Shown here in pieces: positions 42,764 to 51,908 of a stretch of 64,000 nt of DNA. The DNA is taken from contig JACKNG010000003.1 in the NCBI GenBank assembly GCA_024235015.1, positions 496,001-560,000 of the forward strand, in the 5' to 3' direction. The first letter of the stretch is position 1. Every line of letters begins with the position of its first letter. The DNA comes from Gammaproteobacteria bacterium. Lineage in GTDB: Bacteria; Pseudomonadota; Gammaproteobacteria; Ga0077536. The notes beneath the pieces are model-generated. The model was not told the origin of the DNA and made no database searches. It saw only the letters and a program-made list of their open reading frames with translations. The translations under genes were made by a program, and so were the position numbers.

Positions 42764-44394
42764 ACGAGGCGCGCGGGCTCCAATTCACCCGCCCGGTACA
42801 TCTCCGCCAGGCGGAATTTCTGCAGCTTGCCCGAGGTGGTGGTGGGGATGGCGTCGACCACGAACCACTGCCGCGGCACCTTGTGGCGCGCCAGGCGTTC
42901 ACCGCAGAACGCTTCCAGTGCGCTGCCGGTGACGGCCTCGCCATCGCGCAGCATCAGCACCGCGCCGACACTCTCGCCCCAGTAGTCGTCGGGCAGGCCG
43001 ATGACGGCGACGTCGGCGATGGCGGGATGGGTATAGAGCACTTCCTCGATCTCGCGCGGATAGATGTTCTCGCCGCCACGGATGATCATGTCCTTCAGCC
43101 GCCCGGTGATGCGCACGTAGCCGCGCGCGTCCATCGTGCAGAGATCGCCGGTGTGCAGCCAGCCATCGGCATCGATGGTGGCGGCGGTGGCCTGTGGGTT
43201 GTCGTAGTAGCCCATCATCACCAGGAAGCCGCGCGTACACAGTTCGCCCGGGGTGTCGACCGGCAGGGTCGCGCCGCTGGCCGGGTCGACGATCTTGATC
43301 TCGACCTGCGGCAGGGCGTAGCCGATGGTCTCGCTCTTGTCGACCGGCGCGTCGTCGGGGCGCGTGTGGGTGATGGCGGGCGAGGTCTCGGTCTGGCCGT
43401 AGCCGATGATGAGCCGCGCACCGAACTCGCGCTCGACGCGCTTGACCACTTCCACCGGCACCGTCGCCGCGCCCGAGAACACCGTGACCAGGCTCGACAG
43501 GTCGCGCGGCCGCGCGGCCTGCGCGTTGAGCAATGCGATCAGCATGGTCGGCACGGCGAAGGTGTAGGTCACGCGCTCCTGCGCGACGAGGTCGAGCATC
43601 GATTCGGCGTCGAAGCTCGACGGCAGCAGCAGCGCGCCGCCGGTCTGCACCGAGCCGAGCACGCCGCCGACACAGCCGCCGGTGTGGAACAGCGGCGCCA
43701 CGGCGAGGTTGACCGTGGTCGGATCGAGTTCCTTGATCAGGGCCATCATGCGCGCGTTGTTGGTGACGCTGAAATGGTTCAGCAGCGCACCCTTGGGTTT
43801 GCCCGTGGTGCCCGAGGTGTACTGGATCATCGCCGGTGCGTGGGGGTCGATATCCGGCAATGCGCGGCCGTCGTCGTGCGTGGCGACGAAGGCGGCGAGG
43901 TCGTCGAGGCAGGCCACGCCATCGAGCGCGACCCCGGTTTCGGCGATCGCGGCGGCCATGTCGAGGCCGCGGTAGTGGCGCTGGTGGAACACGCCGCGCG
44001 CGCGCGACTGGCGCAGCACGTAGCCGAGCTCGGCCACCCGGCTGGCCGGGTTGACCGTGACCATGACCAGCCCCGCGAGCGCCAGGCCGAACTGCAGGAT
44101 CACCCACTCGGGGCTGTTGGCCGCCCACACCGCGACGTGGTCGCCGGGCGCGAAGCGGGCACCGAGCGCGCGCGCCGTGCGCTCGGCCGCGGCGTGGAGC
44201 TCGGCGTAGGTCCAGCGCCGCCGCGCACCGGGCGGACCGTCGGCATCGATCAGGGCCACGGCGTCCGGCCAGGCCGCCGCGGCGGCGCGCAGGATGCCAC
44301 CGCAGGTGGTCGGCTCGAGCGCCATCTCCGCCGTCGCCGGCCAGTACGATTCCGTGAGCGGCGCGGCCGCGCCGCCGTTCACCGCGGCCGGCAC
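42742..44394 (-). CDS. AMP-forming acyl-CoA synthetase/ligase
   Basis: Predicted 550 residues, ANL superfamily. AMP-binding P-loop YTSGTTGKPKG (~190-200), GYGQTE (A5 motif), TGDLCTMDARGYVRITGR (A7/A8 hinge) and C-terminal Lys in TSGKLQKFR (A10). It activates a carboxylic acid as its CoA thioester; the chain type is unknown. GTG at 44394 overlaps the preceding MaoC-like gene by 16 bp; a second GTG at 44382 is possible. The extreme C-terminus (SDTRG) comes from a GTGTCAGACAC repeat. Confidence 0.9.
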   Translation of the reverse strand: MPAAVNGGAAAPLTESYWPATAEMALEPTTCGGILRAAAAAWPDAVALIDADGPPGARRRWTYAELHAAAERTARALGARFAPGDHVAVWAANSPEWVILQFGLALAGLVMVTVNPASRVAELGYVLRQSRARGVFHQRHYRGLDMAAAIAETGVALDGVACLDDLAAFVATHDDGRALPDIDPHAPAMIQYTSGTTGKPKGALLNHFSVTNNARMMALIKELDPTTVNLAVAPLFHTGGCVGGVLGSVQTGGALLLPSSFDAESMLDLVAQERVTYTFAVPTMLIALLNAQAARPRDLSSLVTVFSGAATVPVEVVKRVEREFGARLIIGYGQTETSPAITHTRPDDAPVDKSETIGYALPQVEIKIVDPASGATLPVDTPGELCTRGFLVMMGYYDNPQATAATIDADGWLHTGDLCTMDARGYVRITGRLKDMIIRGGENIYPREIEEVLYTHPAIADVAVIGLPDDYWGESVGAVLMLRDGEAVTGSALEAFCGERLARHKVPRQWFVVDAIPTTTSGKLQKFRLAEMYRAGELEPARLVVSDTRG

Positions 44395-44840
44395 AGCACC
44401 ATCTGCTGCATGTCGTAGTGCATGAAGGTCTCGTCGCGCTGGTTGACGAGTTCGAAGCGCGAGTTGAGTACACCGCGATCGCCGCGCGAGGTCACCCGCG
44501 CTTCCTTCACTTCGACTTCGACGTGCATCGTGTCACCGACCAGGCAGGGCGCCGTGATGCGCATGCCGTCGACGCCGAGGATGGCGACGAAAGTCTTCTC
44601 GTACAGCCCGGTGCGGGTGGTCAGGCCCTGGGCGAAAGCCCACAGCAGTGCGATCGGCGCATAGCGCCCGCCCTTGATCGGGCTCTCCTGCTCGATCCAC
44701 TCGATGTTGCAGAAAAGATCCTCGTAGAGCCCGGACAGCGCGACGAAGTTGACGATGTCGGCCTCGAACACGGTACGCGCCGGGGTGCGGTAGCGGAACC
44801 CCGGCGGGAAGTCCTCGAAGTAATGGATGTCTCCGTACAT
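44379..44840 (-). CDS. MaoC-like hot-dog-fold dehydratase/thioesterase-type protein
   Basis: Predicted 153 residues, single hot-dog domain. N-terminal FEDFPPGFRYRTPARTVFEADIVNFVALSGLYEDLFCN follows the MaoC-like pattern in which an Asp/His hydratase pair is expected; here the usual ...D.NP.H is replaced by ...YEDLF.N, so catalytic competence is uncertain. Probably acts on an acyl-CoA with the overlapping acyl-CoA ligase. GGAGGGGAGG lies directly before the ATG. It lies 18 bp after the LLM gene and is part of the same operon. Confidence 0.82.
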   Translation of the reverse strand: MYGDIHYFEDFPPGFRYRTPARTVFEADIVNFVALSGLYEDLFCNIEWIEQESPIKGGRYAPIALLWAFAQGLTTRTGLYEKTFVAILGVDGMRITAPCLVGDTMHVEVEVKEARVTSRGDRGVLNSRFELVNQRDETFMHYDMQQMVLCRPR

Positions 44841-44858
44841 GCCCTCCCCTCCGCGGCC

Positions 44859-46127
44859 TCAGCCGGCCGACTTCGCCAGCTGGCCGCCGCCGTGGCTGTC
44901 GGCGTAGTGCGGCATGACGTGGCGGGCGAATTCCTCGGCCATACGCTTGACCTCGTCGATCGGCAGGTAGCCCTGGTCGCTCTGCCAGATGAACCACTCC
45001 GGGTTGCCCGCTTCGACCATGGCGTCCATGCCGCGGCGCACGTCGTCGCGATCGCCGACCAGCGCGAAGTGGGTCTGCTCCAGGCGCTCGATGGTACAGG
45101 CCTCGCGCGGCAGCGGGCCATCGCCGTACTGCGCCTTGTCGCCGGGGAGCTTGAAGGCATCGGTGAAGCCGAAGTCGTGCGCCCAGCCGGCCCAGCCGGT
45201 ACCGATGAGGCCATCGGTGGCAAGCTGGCGCGCGGCCGGCTTGTCCTTGGCGAGGTAGACCGAGCGGAACACGCCGAGGCTCTCGCCGAGCGCGAGGCTG
45301 CGGCCGTGGGCATTGGCCTCGTCCCGGTGCAGCTCGGCGAAATGCCTGAGCTCGTCGTAGTTCGACACCAGCAGGGTCGGAATGATGCCTTCGCGCGCCG
45401 ACCACTTGATGGTCTCCTCGCTCATCGAGAAGGCCTGGAACAGCGGCGGGTGCGGCTTGGTGTAGGGCTTGGGCACGACCTCGATGGCGTGGATGTTGCC
45501 CTGCTCGTCGAGCTCGCCCGGCGCGCCGTACTTGCGCGTCCACTCGTGCGCCGGCCACGGCGTGCCGGCATCGAAGGGCGTGGGGTACTCGTAGTGCTTG
45601 CCCTTGAAGCGGAACGGGCCGTCGGCCCAGGCCAGCTTGAGCACCTGGTAGACCTCCTCGAAGGCCTCGCGGTTGATGCGGTCGAGATCGGCCTTGCCGT
45701 GGTCGACGGTGCCGACCTTGAGCTTCTGCGCCATCTGGTTCAGCCAGCGTGCCTGGTAGCCGCGCGCGAAGCCGGCGAAGGTACGGCCCTTGGTCAGCTG
45801 GTCGAGCCAGGCGGTCTCCAACGCCAGGCGCAACGGGTTCCAGCCGGGCAGCACGTAGCCGATGGGACCAGCCATGATGCGCTTGGTGTGCATCAGCACG
45901 TGCTGGGTCAGCACCGGCAGCGAGCCCATCTCGCCGCCCTCGGTGTGCAGGTGATGCTCGGGGAAGGTCACGGCATCGAAGCCGAGATCCTCGACGAACT
46001 GCGACAGCTCGACGACTTCGTCGAGCATCTTCTGGAACAGGCCGGTGTCGCGCGCGACCGGGCGCCGCGCTTCGCGCTCGGTCGGGGTGACCGGGATGCC
46101 GGGGTAGAGAAAGAACATGAACTTCAC
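44859..46127 (-). CDS. LLM-class flavin-dependent oxidoreductase
   Basis: Predicted 422 residues, long-form luciferase-like monooxygenase: GFDAVTFPEHHLHTEGGEMG, LDQLTKGRTFAGFARGYQARW and the C-terminal VEAGNPEWFIWQSDQGYLP region. GTG start at 46127 (VKFMFFLYPG), with a weak GAGG upstream. Members oxidise aldehydes, ketones or terpenoid carbons using reduced flavin. It heads the LLM-MaoC-ligase run and probably depends on the AraC regulator encoded 119 bp upstream on the same strand. Confidence 0.88.
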   Translation of the reverse strand: MKFMFFLYPGIPVTPTEREARRPVARDTGLFQKMLDEVVELSQFVEDLGFDAVTFPEHHLHTEGGEMGSLPVLTQHVLMHTKRIMAGPIGYVLPGWNPLRLALETAWLDQLTKGRTFAGFARGYQARWLNQMAQKLKVGTVDHGKADLDRINREAFEEVYQVLKLAWADGPFRFKGKHYEYPTPFDAGTPWPAHEWTRKYGAPGELDEQGNIHAIEVVPKPYTKPHPPLFQAFSMSEETIKWSAREGIIPTLLVSNYDELRHFAELHRDEANAHGRSLALGESLGVFRSVYLAKDKPAARQLATDGLIGTGWAGWAHDFGFTDAFKLPGDKAQYGDGPLPREACTIERLEQTHFALVGDRDDVRRGMDAMVEAGNPEWFIWQSDQGYLPIDEVKRMAEEFARHVMPHYADSHGGGQLAKSAG

Positions 46128-46246
46128 GGTAGGGACCTCGCATGCTGCGTGGTGACGGTTGCGGCCGGATCATCCGGCGCGTGCGGCGCAACATCCCATG
46201 ACGGATCGCGAAAATGACCCGGCCATTTGCGACAACGTAGTTCCCG

Positions 46247-47320
46247 TCAAGCGTGAAGCGCGCGGCGGAACTCGCTCGGGCTCAGCCCCGTCCAGGCTCG
46301 AAACGCGCGTGAGAAGGCATCCGGATCGTGGAAGCCGAGCCGCCAGGCGATCTCCTCGATGGCCAGGCTCGGCCGTCGCAGCAGCGCCTGCGCGCGTTCC
46401 TCGCGCACCTCCCTGAGCAGGGCGCCGAAACCCGTGCCCTCGGCGGCGAGCCGCCGTTGCAAGGTGCGCGGGGTCATGAACAGGGCGGCGGCGAGTGCCG
46501 GCAAGGGCGGAATCGGGGTGGCGTGGCGCAGCCGCCCGCGCACGATGTCGCCGTAGCGGAACCGCGCCTGCATCGATTCGTTGAGCTGCTGGCACTGGTT
46601 CTCGAAGTAGCGCCGCGAGCGATCGTTGGCCTGCGGCGGCACCGCGTCCCACAACGCCTGGGGGTAATGCATCTCGTCGACCGCGGCGCCGAAGTTCACC
46701 GGGCAGCCGAAATAGTCCTCGTAGGCTGCCGCCTGCGCCGGCCGCGCGCGACGCAGGTACACCGCGCCGGGGTGGACCGACGGGCCGACCGCGTTGCGGA
46801 ACATGGCGAGCAGCGCGCCCATGTCGCGCTCGACGTAGTAGCCGGCGAGCTCGGTGGCGACCTGGCCCGGTTCGAAGGCGAGGTACTCGTCGGCATCGTT
46901 GCGCCAGTAGGTCACTTCGAGCAGGCCCCACACCAGTGACGGGTAGGACAGGAAGATGCGCAAGGCCTCGCGCATCGAGGCCGCGCAGGCCGCGGCCAAC
47001 CCGAGCAGCCCGAACATCGAGAGATGGAAGCGACGCCCGACCTCGAGCGACACGCAGGGCTCGTCGGCGAGCAGGGCAAGCGCGCGCCGCGTGAAGGCCA
47101 GTTCCTGCACGAGCGTGATGCGGAAGCTCGGCTCCTCGAGCGCGAAGCGCGGGATCTCCGCCGCACCCAGCACCGCCTCGACGCCGTGGCCGCGATCCTC
47201 GAGCAGTTGGATCATCGGCACCAGGCCGTAGGCGAGCCGCATAGGGGTGGCAAGATCGCCGCCGAAGAGGAATTCCGGCCGTTGCCCGGCCGGCGGTACG
47301 GCGATGTCTCCCGGGCCCAC
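46247..47320 (-). CDS. AraC-family transcriptional regulator
   Basis: Predicted 357 residues. The N-terminal ~240 residues resemble the arabinose-binding-like domain of the OruR/ArgR-type AraC group (YGLVPMIQLLEDRGHGVEAVLG). Two C-terminal helix-turn-helix motifs follow: ALAAALFMTPRTLQRRLAAE and AIEEIAWRLGFHDPDAFSRAF, with the family ending W-TGLSPSEFRR. GTG start at 47320 with a G-rich ribosome site. Likely regulates the downstream LLM-MaoC-ligase-monooxygenase genes on the same strand. Confidence 0.92.
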   Translation of the reverse strand: MGPGDIAVPPAGQRPEFLFGGDLATPMRLAYGLVPMIQLLEDRGHGVEAVLGAAEIPRFALEEPSFRITLVQELAFTRRALALLADEPCVSLEVGRRFHLSMFGLLGLAAACAASMREALRIFLSYPSLVWGLLEVTYWRNDADEYLAFEPGQVATELAGYYVERDMGALLAMFRNAVGPSVHPGAVYLRRARPAQAAAYEDYFGCPVNFGAAVDEMHYPQALWDAVPPQANDRSRRYFENQCQQLNESMQARFRYGDIVRGRLRHATPIPPLPALAAALFMTPRTLQRRLAAEGTGFGALLREVREERAQALLRRPSLAIEEIAWRLGFHDPDAFSRAFRAWTGLSPSEFRRALHA

Positions 47321-47465
47321 GCTGCCCCCTGTCGCAATATGTCAGCAGAGCTTAAGCGGCGGCCCGGGTCGCGTCGAGCGAACGGACCGGAAACCCTTCG
47401 ACGCTCGCACCCGGCGCGGTCGCGGCAGGCGCCGCGAGCGGGCGCCCGCAGGCGAAGCAGGCGAA

Positions 47466-47478
47466 GTGTCTGACACCG
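47466..47478. repeat. GTGTCTGACAC palindrome (dispersed repeat, reverse orientation)
   Basis: Reverse complement of the GTGTCAGACAC element, followed by CGG and a TCGTTGAAT flank that matches the TTCAAC(G)A flank of other copies in reverse. Lies in the 272-bp gap between rlmJ and the AraC gene, which otherwise shows nothing recognisable. Confidence 0.7.
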
Positions 47479-47592
47479 GAACCCAAGTCGTTGAATCCCG
47501 GTGGCCAGGGGCTGCGGCCGACGCCGTCGGGCGGATTGCAGGGCGATCGACACGCCCGAGGGCGCGCGCCGCATCCCTTTCGCCGCGGCCCT

Positions 47593-48474
47593 TCAGCGAC
47601 GTGCGTGCGTCGGTCCGTCGAGCTGCACGAGACCGCTGCGCCCGCGCCCGTCCGGCGCCAGCACGGCGAGCAGTGGCGGCAGCTCGGCGGCGAGCTGGTC
47701 GGCGAGCTGCCAGGGCGGATTGAGCACCACCAGGCCGCTGCCGGCGAGGCCCTCGGCACGGTCCTCCGGCCGCACGCTGAGTTCGACCGCGAACGCACCC
47801 GCCGCGCCCATGCGGCGCACGGCGTGATGCAGGCGCAGGTGACCGGCACGCTCGTGCGCGGCGTAGTGCTTGATCGGGTACCAGGCCAGGACGACACCGT
47901 TGGCGAAGCGTTGGCGCACCTGTGCCAGCGCCGCAGCCAGGCGCTGGAACTCGGCGCCGGGCGGCTCGAAGGGCGGGTCGATGAGCACGACGCCACGCTT
48001 CTCGCGCGGCGGCAGCAGCGCACCGAGCGCTTCCCAGGCGTCGCGCGCATGGACGGCGACACCGGCGACGCCGCGGAACGCGGCCTTGAGTGCGCGGGCA
48101 TCCTCGTCGTGCAGCTCACAGGCGACGACGCGGTCGCATTCGCGCAGTTGCAGGCGGGCGAGCCACGGCGAGCCGGGGTAGCAACGCAGGGTGGCGTGGC
48201 CGCGCGCGGTGTTGAACGCACGCACCCGCTCGACGTAGGCCGCGGTCAGCGGTGGCAGGCCGGTTGCCGCCCACAAGCGGCCGATGCCCTGCGTGAACTC
48301 GGGCGAACGCTGCGCTGCCGGCGCGGCGAGGTCGTAGAGCCCGCGCCCGCCGTGGACGTCCACCATGCAGACCGCGCCGGGCTTGGCCAGCAGCCGCTCG
48401 AGTACGGCACCCAGCACGACGTGCTTGAGCACGTCGGCGAAGTTGCCGGCATGGAAGGCGTGGCGGTAATTCAA
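47593..48474 (-). CDS. rlmJ: 23S rRNA (adenine2030-N6)-methyltransferase RlmJ
   Basis: Predicted 293 residues. LNYRHAFHAGNFADVLKH at the N-terminus is the RlmJ hallmark; the SAM-binding region is MVDVHGGRGLYDL and the catalytic motif is IDPPFEPP (D/N-PP-F type for N6-adenine methylation). It methylates A2030 of 23S rRNA in the cytoplasm. TTG at 48474 is proposed because no ATG or GTG lies in frame before the conserved N-terminus, while E. coli RlmJ starts at the equivalent residue. 25 bp downstream of the NUDIX gene, likely co-transcribed. Confidence 0.93.
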   Translation of the reverse strand: MNYRHAFHAGNFADVLKHVVLGAVLERLLAKPGAVCMVDVHGGRGLYDLAAPAAQRSPEFTQGIGRLWAATGLPPLTAAYVERVRAFNTARGHATLRCYPGSPWLARLQLRECDRVVACELHDEDARALKAAFRGVAGVAVHARDAWEALGALLPPREKRGVVLIDPPFEPPGAEFQRLAAALAQVRQRFANGVVLAWYPIKHYAAHERAGHLRLHHAVRRMGAAGAFAVELSVRPEDRAEGLAGSGLVVLNPPWQLADQLAAELPPLLAVLAPDGRGRSGLVQLDGPTHARR

Positions 48475-48499
48475 AGCGCGGATGGCAGGCGCGAGGGGC

Positions 48500-49090
48500 T
48501 CAGTCCTGGGTGAAGGGCAAGGGCCACAGCGCGAACACCCGTGACAGTACCGACAAGGCCAGCGCGTGCTTGAGTTCGCCGCTCGCCACCGCGGCGCGGA
48601 TGGCCGCCTCGGACATGAGTTCGACGGCAATCAGTTCGCCCGGGTCCAGGGCCTGGGCCGCGGCCGGGTGGGCATCCTCGGCCAGCCAGTGGTGACACAG
48701 GTGGTTGTGGATGGCCGGGTTGGGCTCGACCGCGCCGAGGTAGGTCCATTTCTCCGCCACGTAGCCGGTTTCCTCGCGCAGCTCGCGCACCGCCGCGGTG
48801 AACGAGTCCTCACCCGGGTCGACCATGCCACCGGGGGTCTCCAGCGTGGCGTAGCCGACGCCGAAACGGTACTGGCGAATCATCACCGAACGCCGCTCGC
48901 GATCGAGGGCGACCATGTTGACCCAGTCGCCCGATTCCAGCACCAGGCGTTCGAACACGCGCGCGTTGCGCGGGTTGCGCAGGCGGTCGACGCGCTTGCG
49001 AAACAACATCAGCCCCGCGTCGTGGTCGTAGCGCGAGTCGAGGTGCTCCCAGTCAAGGGCTTCGTCGGGCGGTCGGGATTCGTCGGACAC
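48500..49090 (-). CDS. NUDIX hydrolase (ADP-ribose-pyrophosphatase-like)
   Basis: Predicted 196 residues. The Nudix box is complete: G-x5-E-x7-REXXEETG visible as GGMVDPGEDS ... RELREETGY at ~100-120, with a preceding ETPGG motif as in ADP-sugar pyrophosphatases. Probably removes ADP-ribose or related nucleoside diphosphate sugars. GTG at 49090 is preferred to GTG at 49096, since AGGAG lies 5 nt before the former. Followed by rlmJ. Confidence 0.9.
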   Translation of the reverse strand: MSDESRPPDEALDWEHLDSRYDHDAGLMLFRKRVDRLRNPRNARVFERLVLESGDWVNMVALDRERRSVMIRQYRFGVGYATLETPGGMVDPGEDSFTAAVRELREETGYVAEKWTYLGAVEPNPAIHNHLCHHWLAEDAHPAAAQALDPGELIAVELMSEAAIRAAVASGELKHALALSVLSRVFALWPLPFTQD

Positions 49091-49216
49091 GATCACTCCT
49101 GCGCGGGGGGAAACAAGCGGGCGCCATTATCGCGCGTCGTTCGCCGCGAGCGCGCGTTCACGTCCACCCGGCCGCCCCCCGATCCCCCAGCGCACCCAAG
49201 CTGCGCGCACCACAGG

Positions 49217-49244
49217 CAAAAAGAAACCCGCCGCAGCGGGTTTC
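49217..49244 (-). terminator. Rho-independent terminator
   Basis: GAAACCCGC pairs perfectly with GCGGGTTTC around CGCA; on the minus strand the stem is followed by TTTTTGCC. It ends the PEP-CTERM transcript, 22 bp beyond the stop at 49267, ahead of the NUDIX gene. Confidence 0.88.
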
Positions 49245-49266
49245 TCGACACGCCGGCGCAGGCCGC

Positions 49267-49941
49267 TCAGCGCATTTTGCGACGCGACAGCCCGACCCCG
49301 CCCAGGCCCAGGCCGAGCAACGCCAGGGTCACCGGCTCGGGCACGGCCTGGCCGCTGCTGAACACGGCCTCGAACGCGGTGTCGATGCCGCTACCGGTAG
49401 CCCAGGTCTGCGTGGTCCAGGCGCCGCTGTTGGAGCCGTTGTTCATGAACACGAACTGCCCGCCCGCGTAGCCGTCGCTGCCGTTGCCGCCAGCCACGGA
49501 AGTGCCGGTCACGCCGTCGAAGAACAGCGAGGCACTGGTGAACGCGACGTACTGCTGGCCGGCGACGAGCTGGATACCGCCGGTCGCGAAATCGAAGCGC
49601 TCGACGCCATCCGTGCCGCCGTTGTTGGTCGTCGACACCATCGCGCTCGTGTAGAGCGCGGGCCCGCTCGCCTTGCTGCCGTCCCAGGCGTAGAGGTAGG
49701 CGGCGAAATCGACGAAGTCCGAGTCGAGGTTGTCGTCGTACCAGAACGAGAACTGGTCGAGCACGGTGTCCGGGCCACTCACGGTGAAGGTCTGGCCGTA
49801 GGTGGCGGTATTGGACTCACCGAAGGGATTCCAGTACGTCGACGTCCCGTTCCAGCCCGGCTGGGCGGTCAGGATCGTCGCGTTGACATTGGCTCCCAGC
49901 GCGCAACCCGCGAGCACGGCCATTAGAGAAAGTTTCCGCAT
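49267..49941 (-). CDS. PEP-CTERM sorting domain exported protein
   Basis: Predicted 224 residues: signal peptide (MRKLSLMAVLAGCALGANVNA), a Thr/Ser/Asn/Gly-rich beta body with many aromatic residues (TYWNPFGES, FSFWYDDNL), and a textbook PEP-CTERM tail: VPEP, hydrophobic TLALLGLGLGGVGL, then SRRKMR. Exosortase substrates of this type are usually matrix or surface proteins. Its codons are less GC-biased than its neighbours and the upstream region is A/T-rich. It has its own terminator at 49217. Confidence 0.88.
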   Translation of the reverse strand: MRKLSLMAVLAGCALGANVNATILTAQPGWNGTSTYWNPFGESNTATYGQTFTVSGPDTVLDQFSFWYDDNLDSDFVDFAAYLYAWDGSKASGPALYTSAMVSTTNNGGTDGVERFDFATGGIQLVAGQQYVAFTSASLFFDGVTGTSVAGGNGSDGYAGGQFVFMNNGSNSGAWTTQTWATGSGIDTAFEAVFSSGQAVPEPVTLALLGLGLGGVGLSRRKMR

Positions 49942-50344
49942 GTTCTATCCCCCGGAATGATGGATGGACCGGCCGCGCTGATGGCGCATCGCCGTCGCCA
50001 GGCAGCCCTTGTCAAAAGGATTTTTGCTCCGGGATGACTAGCAAATTCTGCGCCGAAAAATTAAACATCATGATTATCAATGCGTTAAATGGCCACCCGG
50101 CTGTCGTCCGGGTGCACGCAACACCGCCATGTAAACAAGACGATAAAACGTCACCCATAACGCATTGATTTATTGAAACGATTCTAGGAATTTTGACACC
50201 GCGGGCCCGCTCCCGAAGGGTGCCCGGGCACCGCGTCCCCGGCCGCCCGTCGGCAAGCGCCGGCCGCCCCACGCCGTCCGCTTCCGCGCAGCGATTCAAC
50301 AACTTGTCGTGCGGTGTCAGACACCACGGCGTGCCGCGGCGCAC
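49942..50344. other. A/T-rich intergenic region with a 12-bp inverted repeat
   Basis: 403 bp between the PEP-CTERM gene and the antiporter gene end, without a supportable gene. 50012-50200 is clearly more A/T-rich than the surroundings. ATCAATGCGTTA (50076-50087) recurs inverted as TAACGCATTGAT (50158-50169). On the minus strand a TTGACA hexamer lies near 50010. A copy of the GTGTCAGACAC palindrome lies at 50313-50325, beside the antiporter stop. Likely regulatory for the PEP-CTERM gene. Confidence 0.5.
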
Positions 50345-51610
50345 TCAAATTCCGCGATAGGCCGGCAGCGCCGCCTCCGGGTAGCGACGCTTCCACCACG
50401 CGATGGTCACTGGCACGGCGACGTTCAGGCCGAAGGCCGTCGCCATCAGCATGTAGAAGGTCTCGGTGTTCAGGATCGGCAGCTGCACGTAGGCGATGTC
50501 GATGACGACGAAGGCGAGCTCGGCGCGGCCGAGCATGCCGAAGCCGATCAGCAGGCTGTCGCGGGCATCGAAACCGCCGGTGTAGCGGGCAGCGAGCGCG
50601 GCCGAGGCGACCTGGCCGACGAACAGGCCGACGAACAGCACCACCACCTGCGGCGCGACGCCGACGAGCACGCTCCAATCGAACACGATGTGGGCGCCGA
50701 GATTGACGAAGAACACGGGACCAATCCAGGAGAACGCCACGTTGTCGACGATCTGGCGCGTACGTTCGTAGTAGTTGACGGTCAGCTCGTCGCCGAAGCG
50801 GAAGTACTCCTCCTTCAGCACCAACCCGGCCATGTAGGCGCCGATGGCGGGATGGAAGCCGAACAGGTGGGCGAGCAGGCCGGTCAGGAGCGCCACCACC
50901 AGCACGCCGAGGGTGGCGTGTTCACCGTGGTCGAAGGCGAGCAGCGAGCGCAACGCGACGTAACGGATGACCGGGATGCGTGACCACGCGCTGTCGCGCT
51001 TCTCGGGGAACAGCACCACGCCCATGAAGACGACGATGGCGAAGAAGGCCACCACCTTGGCCGCGATGACGAGCAGCCCGTGCGCCGACACCTCGCCCAG
51101 CCCGCTCGCGATCGGGATCAGCACGGCGACCAGGATCAGCGAGCCGATGTCGTCGAGCACGGCCGAACTCATGATGCCGGTCGCCGCCGCCGATTGCTGC
51201 AGGCCGGAGCTCTTCAGCGAGACCATGGTCAGCGACACCGCCGTCGCCGTCATCGCCAGCCCGCACATCAGCGACATGTGGTAGTCGCCCCAGAAGTACT
51301 GGGTGACCGCGTAGGCGACGGCGAACGGCACCACGGCGCCGAACAGCGCGATGCCCCAGCTGCGCTTGACCGCACTGACGAAGCGGCTCGAATTCTCCTC
51401 GAAGCCGAGCGCGAACATGATGAGCACGATGCCGAGGTCGGCCAGCCCGGCGATGAAGACGTTGCTCTCGTGCGGCAGCACGCCGGCGTTGACCAGGGTC
51501 GAACCGATGGCGAGGAAATAGAGTACCGGGGTCAGCCGGGTGCGCGCGGCCAGGAACACCGCGACGTACACGGAACACCAGACGATGGCGAGGTGACTCA
51601 GGGCTTGCAT
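50345..51610 (-). CDS. Kef/CPA2-type cation:proton antiporter, membrane domain only
   Basis: Predicted 421 residues, about a dozen transmembrane helices. CPA2-type features include YFLAIGSTLVNAGVLPH, the ion-path region ATAVSLTMVSLKSSG ... SSAVLDDIGSLIL (Asp pair in VLDDIGS) and GMLGRAELAFVVI. There is no C-terminal TrkA-N/RCK domain, so it is a pore-only antiporter. The ATG at 51610 begins MQALSHLAIVW; ATGs at 51640 and 51646 are in-frame alternatives. A dispersed palindrome lies just past its stop. Confidence 0.87.
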   Translation of the reverse strand: MQALSHLAIVWCSVYVAVFLAARTRLTPVLYFLAIGSTLVNAGVLPHESNVFIAGLADLGIVLIMFALGFEENSSRFVSAVKRSWGIALFGAVVPFAVAYAVTQYFWGDYHMSLMCGLAMTATAVSLTMVSLKSSGLQQSAAATGIMSSAVLDDIGSLILVAVLIPIASGLGEVSAHGLLVIAAKVVAFFAIVVFMGVVLFPEKRDSAWSRIPVIRYVALRSLLAFDHGEHATLGVLVVALLTGLLAHLFGFHPAIGAYMAGLVLKEEYFRFGDELTVNYYERTRQIVDNVAFSWIGPVFFVNLGAHIVFDWSVLVGVAPQVVVLFVGLFVGQVASAALAARYTGGFDARDSLLIGFGMLGRAELAFVVIDIAYVQLPILNTETFYMLMATAFGLNVAVPVTIAWWKRRYPEAALPAYRGI

Positions 51611-51908
51611 GCAGGCGTTAGCGGCGCGGACTCCCGCCATCCACATTGCCCGCTTGCGTGCCGCCCCGTATTGACCTGGATTAGCCCGGCCCGGCGTCGC
51701 GCACCCGCAGCGACCGGCACGGGCCTGCCTGCGCCCATGCACGCGCGGCCCGCCGCAGGCGGCCGGAACTGGACGGCCGGGTGACGGAACGACGACAATC
51801 GGGCACCGGCCGCCCGGCGGTGGCGCCTGCACCGCTGCCGCCACGCGCCCCGCTTCCAACGACCCGCGGGCAGTTGCCCCGCCCCACCGACCAGCGAGGG
51901 GACTTCGC

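Noticed and set aside
49986..50000. Sigma-54-like promoter (TGGCGAC-N4-ATGC, minus strand) before the PEP-CTERM gene
   Set aside because: GG and GC have the right spacing, but the rest of the consensus is weak and the match could be chance in GC-rich DNA; no similar site precedes the other two PEP-CTERM-type genes.
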